Assembly (NCBI GenBank): GCA_963792875.1
Contig: CAWBXV010000005.1
Span: 248,001-312,000 of the forward strand
Length of the DNA: 64,000 nucleotides
From: JAHEGP01 sp963792875
GTDB lineage: Bacteria; Pseudomonadota; Gammaproteobacteria; Pseudomonadales; JAHEGP01
Reading direction: 5' to 3'
A program made the position numbers and the translations under genes. The first letter of the stretch is position 1; each line of letters starts with the position of its first letter. Under the pieces are notes generated by a model that was not told the DNA's origin, made no database searches, and saw only the letters and a program-made list of their open reading frames with translations. Below are positions 1-8,280 of the stretch, in pieces.

Positions 1-1374
1 GACGTGGTCGTCGGCCAGATCAGCGGCAAGGTCAAGGGCGGCTTCACCGTCGACATCAATACCATCAGAGCGTTCCTGCCCGGTTCTCTGGTCGACGTGC
101 GCCCGGTTCGCGATACCGCTCACCTCGAGGGCAAGGACCTCGAGTTCAAGGTCATCAAGCTCGACCGCAAGCGCAACAACGTGGTGGTCAGCCGCCGCGC
201 CGTGCTCGAACAGGCCAACAGCGCCGAGCGCGAAGAATTGCTGGCGAATCTTGCCGAGGGTGTCGTCATCAAAGGCATCGTCAAGAATCTCACCGACTAC
301 GGGGCCTTCGTCGACCTCGGTGGCGTGGATGGCCTGCTGCACATCACCGATATGGCCTGGAAGCGCATCAAGCACCCCAGCGAAATCGTCAATGTGGGCG
401 ATGAGATTGATGTGCGCGTGCTCAAATACGACCGGGAGCGCAACCGCGTGTCGCTGGGTCTCAAGCAGCTGGGCGCCGATCCCTGGGTCGAGATCAAGAA
501 CCGCTACCCCGAGGGCAGCCGCATCAAGGCGATAGTGACCAACCTCACCGACTACGGCTGTTTTGCCGAAATCGAGGATGGCGTCGAAGGTCTGGTGCAC
601 GTCTCCGAAATGGACTGGACCAACAAGAATATCCACCCCTCCAAGGTGATCCAGGTCGGCCAGGAGGTCGAGGTCATGGTGCTCGATATCGACGAAGAGC
701 GCCGCCGCATCTCCCTGGGCATCAAGCAGTGCCTGCCCAACCCCTGGGATTCCTTCGGTCAGCAGTTTTCCAAGGGTGACCGCGTCAGGGGCACCATCAA
801 GTCCATCACGGACTTCGGCATTTTCATCGGGCTGGAGGGCAACATCGACGGCCTGGTGCACCTGTCCGATATCTCCTGGCAGCAGGCTGGCGAGGAGGCG
901 GTGCGCAACTACCGCAAGGGCGACGAGATCGAGACGGTCATACTGGCCATCGATCCGGAGCGTGAGCGCATTTCGCTGGGCGTCAAGCAGCTCGAAGACG
1001 ATCCGTTCTCAAACTATGTGGCGCAGCACGACAAGGGCTCCATCGTCAGCGGCACGATCAAGTCGGTCGACGCCAAGGCTGCCGTGGTGGTCTTGAGCGA
1101 TGAGGTGGAGGGCGTACTCAAGGCGTCCGAAATCAGTCGCGACAAGGTCGAAGATGCCCGCAACGTGCTCAGCGTGGGCGAAAAGATCGAAGTGAAGATC
1201 ATCAACGTCGATCGCAAGAATCGCACCATGAACCTCTCGATCAAGGCGAAGGACGTCGCCGACGAGAAAGAGGCGATCAAGTCGCTGCGCACCCGCGAGG
1301 AGAAAATAGCCCCCGCGACGCTGGGTGACCTGATCAAGGCCGAGATGGAAAACCAGGAGCAGAACTCCAACTGA
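1..1374 (+). CDS. rpsA: 30S ribosomal protein S1, 5' end cut by window
   Basis: Ribosomal protein S1 binds mRNA and helps the 30S subunit unfold and load structured messages. The frame is open from the first base, so the start codon lies upstream of the window. About 457 residues are visible, against roughly 557 in a full-length six-domain S1, so about the first 100 residues are missing. Five S1/OB repeats follow each other: one degenerate repeat at the left edge, then three strong repeats with the DYGAF, DYGCF and DFGIF signatures, then a divergent last repeat near residues 345-415. The charged C-terminal tail is usual. ihfB follows about 95 bp downstream, as in most gammaproteobacteria. Confidence 0.97.
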   Translation, partial: DVVVGQISGKVKGGFTVDINTIRAFLPGSLVDVRPVRDTAHLEGKDLEFKVIKLDRKRNNVVVSRRAVLEQANSAEREELLANLAEGVVIKGIVKNLTDYGAFVDLGGVDGLLHITDMAWKRIKHPSEIVNVGDEIDVRVLKYDRERNRVSLGLKQLGADPWVEIKNRYPEGSRIKAIVTNLTDYGCFAEIEDGVEGLVHVSEMDWTNKNIHPSKVIQVGQEVEVMVLDIDEERRRISLGIKQCLPNPWDSFGQQFSKGDRVRGTIKSITDFGIFIGLEGNIDGLVHLSDISWQQAGEEAVRNYRKGDEIETVILAIDPERERISLGVKQLEDDPFSNYVAQHDKGSIVSGTIKSVDAKAAVVVLSDEVEGVLKASEISRDKVEDARNVLSVGEKIEVKIINVDRKNRTMNLSIKAKDVADEKEAIKSLRTREEKIAPATLGDLIKAEMENQEQNSN

Positions 1375-1469
1375 GAGACCGTCCGCCTGACGCGGGAGTA
1401 CTGGTGGGGGAGCCGCCTCTGCCGCCCGCGCCGGGTTGGCCGGATGACAGTGGTCAATGAGGAGTGGCC

Positions 1470-1772
1470 GTGACGAAGTCAGAGCTGATTGAGCGCATCG
1501 CAGCCAAGCAGAGCCAATTGTCGGTCAAGGATGTCGAGCTGGCAGTCAAGAGCATACTCGACTATATGGCGGACGCCCTGGCAACCGGCGGTCGGATAGA
1601 GATCAGGGGGTTTGGCAGTTTCTCCCTGCACTATCGCAAGCCAAGGCGGGGCCGCAACCCCAAGACCGGGGAAACGGTGCAGCTCGAAGGCAAGCACGTG
1701 CCGCATTTCAAGCCGGGCAAGGAACTGCGCGAGCGGGTGAATGGCAGCCTGGTGGCGTTGACTCGCGGATGA
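1470..1772 (+). CDS. ihfB: Integration host factor subunit beta
   Basis: This is the beta subunit of the DNA-bending IHF heterodimer, which shapes nucleoid architecture, recombination and sigma54 promoters. The 100-residue product carries the family core IEIRGFGSF, the beta-arm with GRNPKTGE, and PHFKPGKELRERV. I chose GTG at 1470 because it gives the usual VTKSELIERIA N-terminus and lies 6 bp after the GAGGA at 1459-1463. A GTG at 1464 would add two residues but sits directly on that ribosome binding site. It follows rpsA and ends about 25 bp before an intrinsic terminator, so it is probably cotranscribed with rpsA or read from the gap between them. Confidence 0.95.
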   Translation: MTKSELIERIAAKQSQLSVKDVELAVKSILDYMADALATGGRIEIRGFGSFSLHYRKPRRGRNPKTGETVQLEGKHVPHFKPGKELRERVNGSLVALTRG

Positions 1773-1798
1773 CTTAACAGGATTGAACAAACTTTATG

Positions 1799-1835
1799 AA
1801 AGCGGTATGGTCATGGGATCATGCCGCTTTTTTTT
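1799..1835 (+). terminator. Intrinsic terminator after ihfB
   Basis: The arms AAAGCGG/CCGCTTT (1799-1805, 1824-1830) continue into TATGGTC/GATCATG around a four-base ATGG loop. The stem of about 14 bp includes two G-T pairs and is followed by an unbroken T run to 1835. It lies between the ihfB stop and the lapA start. It also rules out the in-frame upstream starts for lapA near 1796, which would fall inside the hairpin. Confidence 0.88.
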
Positions 1836-1849
1836 ATCATGGGGAAATT

Positions 1850-2149
1850 ATGAATCACATACTAAAAAGAATCATTTTTGTGGTGGTATTGGTGGCGATT
1901 TTCGCGCTGGCCGTGGTCATCGCCCTCAAGAATACCGACCCGCTCACGTTCAACTTTCTGATGTTCAAGGTCAGCACCAGCGCGGCCAACGTGGTCATCG
2001 GCTCGTTTGTGGCCGGCGGCATTGTCGGCCTGCTGGCGGGCATGGGGCTGGTGCTGCGCCTGCAGGTGGGCAAGCGCTGGGCGGAGCGCAAGGCCAAGAA
2101 GTTCGAAGACGAAATCCACAAGATTCGTTCGAGCCCGATCAAGGAATAG
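1850..2149 (+). CDS. lapA: Lipopolysaccharide assembly protein A domain protein (DUF1049)
   Basis: This small inner-membrane protein belongs to the LapA/YciS family. In E. coli LapA works with LapB in controlling LPS synthesis through LpxC turnover. The 99 residues show one hydrophobic segment near the N-terminus (about 5-25), a second near 45-68, and a basic, coiled C-terminal tail facing the cytoplasm. ATG at 1850 follows GGGGAAATT and lies just after the terminator, so an upstream extension is unlikely. The position after rpsA-ihfB is the usual one. The usual partner lapB does not follow here, and a strong hairpin comes directly after the stop. Confidence 0.88.
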   Translation: MNHILKRIIFVVVLVAIFALAVVIALKNTDPLTFNFLMFKVSTSAANVVIGSFVAGGIVGLLAGMGLVLRLQVGKRWAERKAKKFEDEIHKIRSSPIKE

Positions 2150-2156
2150 CTCCCCG

Positions 2157-2182
2157 GGACGGGGCAGGTGCCTGCCTCGTCC
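2157..2182 (+). terminator. Hairpin terminator after lapA
   Basis: An 11-bp stem, GGACGGGGCAG (2157-2167) with CTGCCTCGTCC (2172-2182), closes a GTGC loop with a single G-T pair. It begins 8 bp after the lapA stop. No T run follows, so it is a stable 3'-end hairpin rather than a textbook intrinsic terminator. Confidence 0.6.
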
Positions 2183-2550
2183 GCATCCCCCTTCCCCCAA
2201 CCCCGCTGCGCACAGCAGCAAGGTCCGGCAGTGATGCCCGTTGCTGCCGCCCTGTCCGCAGAGGCTCCCGCGCCGCTGCGGCCACTGTGCAGGCAGGCGG
2301 GCAAAGCGCTCACTGCGGGCGGGTGGCCCCTGCGGTGCCAAGGGTTCCAGCGGTCGCTCCGGCTGTCGCGAGGGCCCGGTAAGGCCCGAGTCCTCAGGGG
2401 TGCCCTGGCTCACCACGCGATTGATCGATAGCCCTGCTTTGCCGGACGTGAAAAGTACCCAACCGCGGCCGGTGCGCAGCGGCCGTTACCGGTCTATGCT
2501 TTTTCCTGTGCGCTGGAAGCGCATCATCTCAGACGATAGGGAGCATCGCC
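2183..2550. other. Intergenic stretch without a recognisable gene
   Basis: About 370 bp lies between lapA and the HhH protein gene. The open frames here run over each other on both strands, start without ribosome binding sites, and translate to low-complexity Arg/Pro/Ala-rich sequence. The last 60 bp presumably hold the promoter of the next gene, but I see no convincing -35/-10 pair. Confidence 0.5.
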
Positions 2551-2850
2551 ATGATCCAAGCCATCCGTTCTGTTCACGTATTTGTCCTGCGGGCCGCGGT
2601 TTTACTCGCGCTGCTGCTGCCTTTTCATGCCAGTGCGCAGGAAACGCATGTGGCGCCGGTCAATATCAATACTGCCAGCGCCGAGGTGCTGTCCGACGCG
2701 CTCAAGGGCGTCGGCCTGGTGAAAGCGCAGGCCATTGTCGCGTACCGTCAGGACAACGGGCCGTTCGCGCGGCCCGATGACCTGGAGAAGGTCAAGGGCA
2801 TCGGCGTAGCCACGGTCGACCGCAACCGTACCCGGATTATCGTGGAGTAA
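2551..2850 (+). CDS. Exported helix-hairpin-helix protein, ComEA-like
   Basis: This 99-residue protein has an N-terminal signal peptide (hydrophobic core about 12-25, cleavage near HASAQ). A single ComEA-type tandem helix-hairpin-helix domain follows, with the VNINTAS entry motif, GVGLVKAQAIVAYR and a second hairpin KGIGVATVDRN. This family binds double-stranded DNA without sequence preference in the periplasm, in competence or as a small competence-like helper. It lacks the N-terminal membrane anchor of Gram-positive ComEA, as is usual for gammaproteobacterial forms. No other competence gene is adjacent, so a role in DNA uptake is inferred from family only. Confidence 0.88.
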   Translation: MIQAIRSVHVFVLRAAVLLALLLPFHASAQETHVAPVNINTASAEVLSDALKGVGLVKAQAIVAYRQDNGPFARPDDLEKVKGIGVATVDRNRTRIIVE

Positions 2851-2859
2851 GTCACGCCA

Positions 2860-2880
2860 GCCGGGGGCGACGCCCCCGGC
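2860..2880 (+). terminator. Strong GC hairpin after the ComEA-like gene
   Basis: GCCGGGGGCG and CGCCCCCGGC form an almost perfect palindrome around one central base, starting 10 bp after the stop codon. No T run follows. The position just 3' of the gene suggests transcript termination or 3'-end protection. Confidence 0.55.
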
Positions 2881-3345
2881 GCACCCGCAGCACCGCCCAC
2901 GCCCCTGCAGCAACGCCCCGTCGCGGCAGCCTTGCCGCACACTGCCCCAGCCTTTTTCTGCCGGCAATCACATCATTGAAGGTCCCTCAGGCCGGGTCTG
3001 CTGCCCAGCGATCCCGACGCGCATCTCACTGATCGCTGCCGCCTGCAGCGCAGTGTCGCTGGCCGCGATGTGAGCAGCGTGCGCGGCGCCCGCCCGCTAC
3101 CTCGACGGGTACGCGCGGCGCTTGTGAGCCCTTTCGCGAAACGAGTCTTCATCATTGCCACGGCGTCTGGGACGCGCGCCCACTGGCTATTTTGTAAGAG
3201 GTTCTGTGTCGCAGACGAAGGCTTGCGCGGTGTCCGCCCCGGCAGCCCGGCTGCCATCGCTGCGCGCAAAGGCGCAGTGCGCCGCTTCGTCAGCGGTTGT
3301 CCGTGTGGGCGCAGTGGCTCGGCAATTCAGGTGGGGGAGAGAGCG
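2881..3345. other. Intergenic stretch upstream of the lipoxygenase-like gene
   Basis: About 465 bp carries no supported gene. An open frame continuous with the downstream gene runs through 3070-3345 but translates to Arg/Ala-rich, unstructured sequence. The good ribosome binding site is at 3332-3340, so I treat this stretch as leader and promoter region. No clear sigma70 pair was found. Confidence 0.5.
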
Positions 3346-4872
3346 ATGAGAGAAAGAGTGACAGCAGCAAGCGATGGCCTGGTGGCCGATGGCGAGGACA
3401 TGGCGCGGCAGGTCGAACGCGAGCGGGGGCGCCTGCACGATTTTCCACGCCGCCTGTCGGTGGTCGCGGGCAATGAAGCCCCGCGCCCGGGCGATTTTCT
3501 GTACGGCGTGAGAAAGCTCGACTACCACCCGTCCCCGGTCGACCCGCGCATGCCGCCGGCCGTCACCCTGCTGCCTTCCGAAGAAGTGCGCGAGCTGAGA
3601 AAGACCATCGTCGCGCGCTATCTCAGGCAGCTCCGCCACGGCTGCCTGGCCCGGATCGGTTCGAAGCTGCGCAGGGCCGAGGTCGCGGCGGTATCAGACC
3701 GCGAATACGTCGAATTCCTGACCCAGACGGCCTTTGCGAAACTGCTGTCGTCGAGGCTGACGCAGCAGGATCTGAAGCGCTTCGGTATCGACGGCGAGGT
3801 CCCGGGCCAAAACTACGCCTTCGATTTCTCCGGGCTGGGCGACATCGAGCCACTGGACGGCTTGTACCTCTGCGGCGGCGCCGCCCTGCTCAGCAAAGGC
3901 CCCAGGGGGGAGTTCCAGCCCGGCGCCATCCGCCTCGACGATGCCCTGTTGCGGCCGGGCGACGGCGATGCCTGGGAGATGGCGAAATACTATGTGCTGT
4001 CCAGCGGCGCCTTCTCGCTGCTGCTGGCGGAGCATCCCATGGTGCATTTTCCGATGGATGCGGTCAACGCGGTGGCGAAAGCGGTCTTCCCGGCGCAGCA
4101 CCGGGTGCTGCAGCTGTTGTTGCCGCACGCCTATCTGCAGCTGCCCCTCGATTTCGCCGTGCTCTATCAGCAGCGCTCGGTGGTGCACAACAGCCCGCGC
4201 GAGATGTACACGGTCTTTCCCCACCGGCACCTGCAGGATGTCTACCGGCTCATCGCCGACCGCTACAGCGGCAGCGACGGCGCCGCCGCCGGGCGCTTCC
4301 GCTACCCCCTGCAGGAGCGCGTTCAGCTCACCGAATACGACCGCTTTCTCAACGAGTACTTCCGGGTGATCCTGGACTTCGTCAGCCAGGCCGTCGCCGA
4401 CGTTCCCCGCAACGACCCCTACGTCGCGCAGTGGGCGCGGGCGCTGGCGCCGACGGTGTTCGGCTTCCCGGATGAGCGCGCGATCGGGGAGGGCAACAAC
4501 CTCGCGCGGGCGGTCGCCGGCTTTATCTGGAACTGCAGCGTGGTGCACTCCGTCGATCACCACACCTTCAGCGGCATCCCCGTGGAGAAGCTGCCCTTGC
4601 GCATCCGGGTGGCGCCCCCGGCCTCCCGCGGCTTCGTGCTGGACCGGCGCAAGATCGCCACCGCGGACGACCTCTTCCGCCAGCGCCTGAGCCGCCGGAT
4701 GTTCTTCAAACCGCACACCCTGACGCGGCTGATCGAGGTCGACTACCGCTTCGACGCCGGGCCGCTGCAGTCGCTCAACAGGCAGTTTATCGAACGGCTC
4801 GTGCAGCTCGACAGGTCGCTGCCCCGCCGCTTCATGCCCGTCCAGCAGATGGCTGCCAGCATCCAGTATTGA
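3346..4872 (+). CDS. Lipoxygenase-like non-heme iron protein (mini-LOX size)
   Basis: Lipoxygenases insert O2 into polyunsaturated fatty acids. This 508-residue protein matches the family metal-site layout. H230-x3-H234-x17-H252-x8-H261 lies in a helix with LLLPH, like the second and following His of the LOX His-rich helix. H401-x3-H405 sits in NCSVVHSVDHH, the place of the third His and Asn/His ligand. It has no PLAT domain, as in minimal cyanobacterial forms. LOX proteins normally end in Ile, whose carboxylate binds iron; this one ends SIQY, so the last ligand is displaced or absent. ATG at 3346 follows GGGGGAGAGAG. No cytochrome or hydrolase partner is adjacent. It could also be a catalytically altered LOX relative. 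Confidence 0.62.
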   Translation: MRERVTAASDGLVADGEDMARQVERERGRLHDFPRRLSVVAGNEAPRPGDFLYGVRKLDYHPSPVDPRMPPAVTLLPSEEVRELRKTIVARYLRQLRHGCLARIGSKLRRAEVAAVSDREYVEFLTQTAFAKLLSSRLTQQDLKRFGIDGEVPGQNYAFDFSGLGDIEPLDGLYLCGGAALLSKGPRGEFQPGAIRLDDALLRPGDGDAWEMAKYYVLSSGAFSLLLAEHPMVHFPMDAVNAVAKAVFPAQHRVLQLLLPHAYLQLPLDFAVLYQQRSVVHNSPREMYTVFPHRHLQDVYRLIADRYSGSDGAAAGRFRYPLQERVQLTEYDRFLNEYFRVILDFVSQAVADVPRNDPYVAQWARALAPTVFGFPDERAIGEGNNLARAVAGFIWNCSVVHSVDHHTFSGIPVEKLPLRIRVAPPASRGFVLDRRKIATADDLFRQRLSRRMFFKPHTLTRLIEVDYRFDAGPLQSLNRQFIERLVQLDRSLPRRFMPVQQMAASIQY

Positions 4873-4914
4873 CCCGGCCGGGCGCCTGCACCGTCATTGG
4901 CGCAGGCAGCCGCT

Positions 4915-5721
4915 TCAGCTCTCGGCCAGGTGGCGCTCGATGATGGCCTGGAACGCGGCGAAGGGCTGGGCGCCGCTCAGGGGCACGCCGTTGATGATGA
5001 AGCCCGGGGTGCCGCGGATGCCGAAGGACTGGGCTTCGGCGCTGTCGGCCTGGATGCGCGCGGCGACCTGCTCGGACGTCACGTCCGCGGCCAGCCGCGC
5101 CATGTCCACGCCCAGACCCGCGGCGGTCTGCTTCAGGTAGTCCTCACCGCCCTTGGCGAAGGCCTGCTGGTTGGCGAACAGGGCGTCGTGAAAGGCCCTG
5201 GCCTTGGCGGGGTCCTGCAGGCCGACGGCCTCATAGTAGCGCGCCGCTGGCAGCGCCATCTTGTGAAAACTCAGCGGCATATGCTTGTACACCACCCGGA
5301 CCTTGTCGCCGTAGTGGCTCATCACCTGCGCCACGGTGGGATTGGCGCGGCTGCAGTAGGGGCACTCGAAGTCGGAGTACTCGACGATGGTGATGGGGGC
5401 CTCGGGGTTGCCGAATATCACGCGGTCGGCGGCGATCGCGGGGGTCTTCGGGTTGGCGAAGGCATCGTCGAACTGCCGCTGCTGGGCCAGGCGCTTCTGC
5501 TCCGCCGCGGCCTTGTTGAGGGCGGCCATGAACGCCTCCGGGTGCTGCTCCATGGCGGCGAACAGCGCCTCGGGGTCGCCGGCGAGCTGCGCGGCGACGG
5601 CCTGCCGCAGCAGCTCGGGGTTGTCCTCCAGTACCTTCCCGACAGCCTCGGGGGTGGGGCTGCAGGCGGCCGCGAGGGCGGCGAGGGCGATGACCCCGGC
5701 GATGCGAAACGATGCGTTCAT
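4915..5721 (-). CDS. DsbA-family thioredoxin-fold lipoprotein (disulfide oxidoreductase/isomerase type)
   Basis: The protein has 268 residues. The signal peptide ends in a lipobox LAAAC, so it is probably a lipoprotein. A helical stretch of about 70 residues follows. The thioredoxin-fold domain starts at VIFGNPEAPITIVEYSDF and carries the active-site CPYC. The cis-Pro loop is GTPGFIINGVPLSGAQP. This matches the DsbA/BcfD-type family that oxidises or isomerises periplasmic disulfides. It stands alone on the minus strand, with a 280-bp leader that holds a perfect 12-bp hairpin. Confidence 0.85.
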   Translation of the reverse strand: MNASFRIAGVIALAALAAACSPTPEAVGKVLEDNPELLRQAVAAQLAGDPEALFAAMEQHPEAFMAALNKAAAEQKRLAQQRQFDDAFANPKTPAIAADRVIFGNPEAPITIVEYSDFECPYCSRANPTVAQVMSHYGDKVRVVYKHMPLSFHKMALPAARYYEAVGLQDPAKARAFHDALFANQQAFAKGGEDYLKQTAAGLGVDMARLAADVTSEQVAARIQADSAEAQSFGIRGTPGFIINGVPLSGAQPFAAFQAIIERHLAES

Positions 5722-5825
5722 GGAGCGTTCTCCTGGTTACTGCGTTGTCGGCGGGCGGGCTGCCGCACTCGTCGTGGCCACAGAGCTTAGCGGCTGTGTG
5801 GCGCTGACCGCAAGCCCCGGCGACG

Positions 5826-5856
5826 CCCTGGACCGCCTGACAACGGCGGTCCAGGG
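5826..5856. terminator. Perfect 12-bp inverted repeat between two minus-strand genes
   Basis: CCCTGGACCGCC (5826-5837) pairs perfectly with GGCGGTCCAGGG (5845-5856) around a 7-base loop. It lies 145 bp beyond the stop of the trypsin-like gene and 105 bp before the DsbA-like start. Either arm order makes the same hairpin. There is no T tract, so it may be a terminator of the upstream gene or a structured leader. Confidence 0.45.
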
Positions 5857-6001
5857 GTGTTCTGCCTGGCGTTGCCAGCGGATAGTATAAGGAGGGCTGA
5901 GGAGGGCACAGCTTGCTCGATCCGGACAAGAATCCGTCTTCCGTTGTTACTGACCGACGATGCGCCCCGCACGACACCGCTGCCGGCGAGTGCCGGGCCC
6001 G

Positions 6002-6733
6002 TCAGGGGCCGGTCAGCGCCAGCAGGATATCGGCATACCAGGCGCAGTTGAGGCCGAGCGCCTCGTCCACCTGCTGGTCGCGCGAGTTGACATCGAGTCG
6101 CGCGGAGTGCACGCCGAGCAGCATCCACGGCAGGTCGCCGAGCGCCGCATCGTCCTGCGCGACCCGCATCACCACGGGGGCGCCGCTGGTGCCCCGATGC
6201 GTGCGCGCATCGGTGAGGAAGTAGCCCAGGCCCTGAAAGCGCAGGCCGAAGGACGACGCGATGACGGCGTGGCGCACCACCGGCATGTGGTGCAGGGTGT
6301 CGTGGAAGCCCAGCGGAAAGCCGACGACCAGCAGCGACGCGCCAACCTCCACCTGGTGCTGCGGCGCCAGCAGGTGCGCAGGCGTGAAGGCGCGATAGAC
6401 CGTTGCCAGCGGCAGTGCGGCGCGCTCGACCTCGATCACCGCGACGTCGACGTCGCCGGCCGCATCATGCCCCTGGCGCCAGAGGCTGCCGCCATCGCGA
6501 TAGAGCGGTATGGAGAACCCGCTGGCGGCCGCCACGTTGGCGCGGTCGATGTGCAGCTCGATCTCGATGCGGTCGGGAAAGTGGCGGCTGGCTTTGTCGA
6601 TCAGCACGTGCCGGCTGGTCACCAGGAACAAGCGCTGATCGCGCTCGAAAAAAAAGCCGCTCGCATTGGTGAGCGCCCGCTGCCCATCGAACGTCAGGAT
6701 GCGCGTGGCGGTCAGTAACACGGGCTCGATCAT
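6002..6733 (-). CDS. Trypsin-like serine protease fold protein
   Basis: A 243-residue protein with a chymotrypsin/trypsin-2 type domain. The putative triad is His in TSRHVL near residue 40, Asp in DVDVAVIEV near residue 95, and Ser in RTHRGTSGAPV near residue 185. There is no obvious signal peptide, which suggests a cytoplasmic protein. The frame stays open far upstream, to 7597, but that part translates to Pro/Arg-rich sequence. I chose ATG at 6733 because the fold starts at MIEPVLLTATRI. The ribosome binding site there is weak (GGGGCG). There is no HtrA-type PDZ domain. Confidence 0.7.
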   Translation of the reverse strand: MIEPVLLTATRILTFDGQRALTNASGFFFERDQRLFLVTSRHVLIDKASRHFPDRIEIELHIDRANVAAASGFSIPLYRDGGSLWRQGHDAAGDVDVAVIEVERAALPLATVYRAFTPAHLLAPQHQVEVGASLLVVGFPLGFHDTLHHMPVVRHAVIASSFGLRFQGLGYFLTDARTHRGTSGAPVVMRVAQDDAALGDLPWMLLGVHSARLDVNSRDQQVDEALGLNCAWYADILLALTGP

Positions 6734-7102
6734 CGCCCCGCGCCCGGTCTGTTTCGATGCTGTCTCATCGTCCCTGCCTCGCCGCCGGCGCTCTGCCCGG
6801 GGCCGCTGTCTATCGAAACCCTGCATAAAAACCGCCGGTCGGCTGATCGATCCGGCGCTGTGAGGGCAATGGTCCGGACAGTTTGAGGGCTTCCGCAGAA
6901 TTGTAAAGGGGGCCGCGGGCAGAACCCCGGAGCCTGCGCTTGTCGCAGGACAACGAGCCGGGGTCCTGGGTGCCGCAAGAGCATCGCCTCTGCGAGGCAT
7001 GTCCAGAGTCTTCGGCCCCCGGGTGCGGGCGCTGGCTGCGGCATCTGAGCGCGCAGGCGGCACACCCGGTCGCTCGCTCAGCGCCGGTAGGGTTGGGCTT
7101 GA
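6734..7102. other. Gene-free stretch with nested inverted repeats
   Basis: About 370 bp without a supported gene. CCTGCG/CGCAGG (6933-6938, 6944-6949) is nested inside CCCCGG/CCGGGG (6925-6930, 6958-6963). CGGACAGTTT near 6872 resembles the inverted ends of the element at 30427-30530. The stretch separates the trypsin-like gene from a decayed hydrolase, so it may mark an old rearrangement. Confidence 0.4.
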
Positions 7103-7675
7103 CCACAAACGCTGTCTGCGTTCCACATCATCGGGTCGGAGGTCGGCATGAGCGCCGCACTGCAGTACGTGACCCACTTCGACCACAGCATCGCAAGCCT
7201 GATCATCGGCGATGGCCCCGGTGTGGCGCCTTCCCGCAACGGCAGTGTGATCGACAAACCGGTCAATTCGACGTTCTGGCGTACCGTGTTCACGATCGCG
7301 GACTCCGGCCCCTTCATCGAGGCCGGCAACCAGCGGGGCTACGTCAACCAGGTGCCGCATCAGGCCGAGGTGCGTGACTACGTCGCATCCTGCAAGGGCC
7401 GCATCGGACCCATTACCCAATGGTTCAAGGGGTATCCGCAGAGCCTGGCATCGGTAGACCCGCTGCTGGAAAAAATCGACCTGCCGGTGCAGATTTTCTG
7501 GGGCGACCTGGATCAGCTGCTGTGTGTCGAGAATGCCGCAGCGCCCGAGCGGCGCCTGCCCAGGCGCCGGCTGCGGGTGTTCGAGAAGTGCGGGCACTAC
7601 GCCTGCCAGGACCGGGCCGACGAGTTTGCGCAGATGGTCTCCGCATGGGGTGACGGAGCGTATCAGCGCCCGTGA
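7103..7675 (+). pseudogene. 3' remnant of an alpha/beta-hydrolase gene
   Basis: The reading frame matches the second half of an alpha/beta-hydrolase: cap region, the strand VQIFWGDLDQLL with the acid region, and the late His in FEKCGHYACQ. The N-terminal half, with the oxyanion hole, is missing. In frame, translation can be read back from ATG 7148 through HIIGSEVGM, the nucleophile elbow, with Glu where Ser is expected. A TGA at 7100-7102 then stops it. An annotation starting at ATG 7148 would give 175 residues and no nucleophile. I read this as a decayed gene. A working short protein is unlikely but not excluded. Confidence 0.62.
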
Positions 7676-7687
7676 CGCGGTATTGCC

Positions 7688-7737
7688 GCGACGCGCCGCG
7701 CGGGTCGCGTCGTGCCAGTCGCCCGGCTGAGGGCGAC
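7688..7737. terminator. Two adjacent hairpins between convergent genes
   Basis: CGACGCG/CGCGTCG (about 7689-7712) is followed by GTCGCCC/GGGCGAC (7718-7724, 7731-7737). They lie between the end of the plus-strand hydrolase remnant and the end of the minus-strand PNPOx-type gene. The placement fits a bidirectional termination zone. Confidence 0.38.
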
Positions 7738-7818
7738 AGATTGATGCAGCCGGTTAATCCGTCGCCTTGTTGTCGGCGGCGGGCTGCTGCGGTGCCGGTC
7801 GCCACCGCCCGCGTCGGG

Positions 7819-8280
7819 CTATGCCGGGGTGGGTGAGGCCATGCGCCGGCGGTAGTCCCAGCTGAACCACTGCCGGGGGGTGATGGTCAGCAGCAGTTCC
7901 TCCTCGCTGCGCGCCAGCAGCCAGCTGGCCAGCGTTTGATTGTCGTCGTCCAGGTAGCGCTCGATCAGCCGCTCAAAAGTGGCCCGGTCGGGTAGCGGCG
8001 TCAGGCTGCAGTCGCCGCTGCCGCGCAGCCCGAAATAGGGGGGCTCGTTGGGCGATATCTCGAAGCCGACTTTGCCATCGCGCTGCAGCAGCTGCGCCAG
8101 GGCGGAATCGCGGTGAGTGATGCACAGCAGGCTCTCGCCCGCCGCCATGAACCACAACGACACCACGCAGGGGTAGCCTTCGGCACTGCAGACCGAGAGC
8201 CGTATGGGCATCCTGGCCTGCGCCAGAAAGCGGTCGATTGCAGCCTGGGACCAGGGGCCCTTGATGCGCGGTTTTGCCAT
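7819..8280 (-). CDS. Pyridoxamine 5'-phosphate oxidase-fold (flavin/split-barrel) protein
   Basis: This 153-residue protein has the PNPOx-like split-barrel pattern: a first strand ending in MPIRLSVCSAEGYPCVVSLWF, then LLCITHRDSALAQLL and a further barrel strand GKVGFEISPNEPPYFGLRGSG. Such proteins bind FMN, F420 or heme and reduce small molecules, and the substrate cannot be read from sequence. ATG at 8280 sits about 8 bp after GGAG. The frame is open upstream to 8472 but without family similarity. It converges with the hydrolase remnant and diverges from the FHA gene. Confidence 0.72.
   Translation of the reverse strand: MAKPRIKGPWSQAAIDRFLAQARMPIRLSVCSAEGYPCVVSLWFMAAGESLLCITHRDSALAQLLQRDGKVGFEISPNEPPYFGLRGSGDCSLTPLPDRATFERLIERYLDDDNQTLASWLLARSEEELLLTITPRQWFSWDYRRRMASPTPA

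Noticed and set aside
2157..2182. Small RNA between lapA and the ComEA-like gene
   Set aside because: The hairpin is better explained as the 3' end of the lapA transcript; no promoter-like sequence lies before it.
3694..4716. A 340-codon frame opposite the lipoxygenase-like gene
   Set aside because: It has low-complexity composition and lacks a start signal, while the sense frame holds ordered His motifs.
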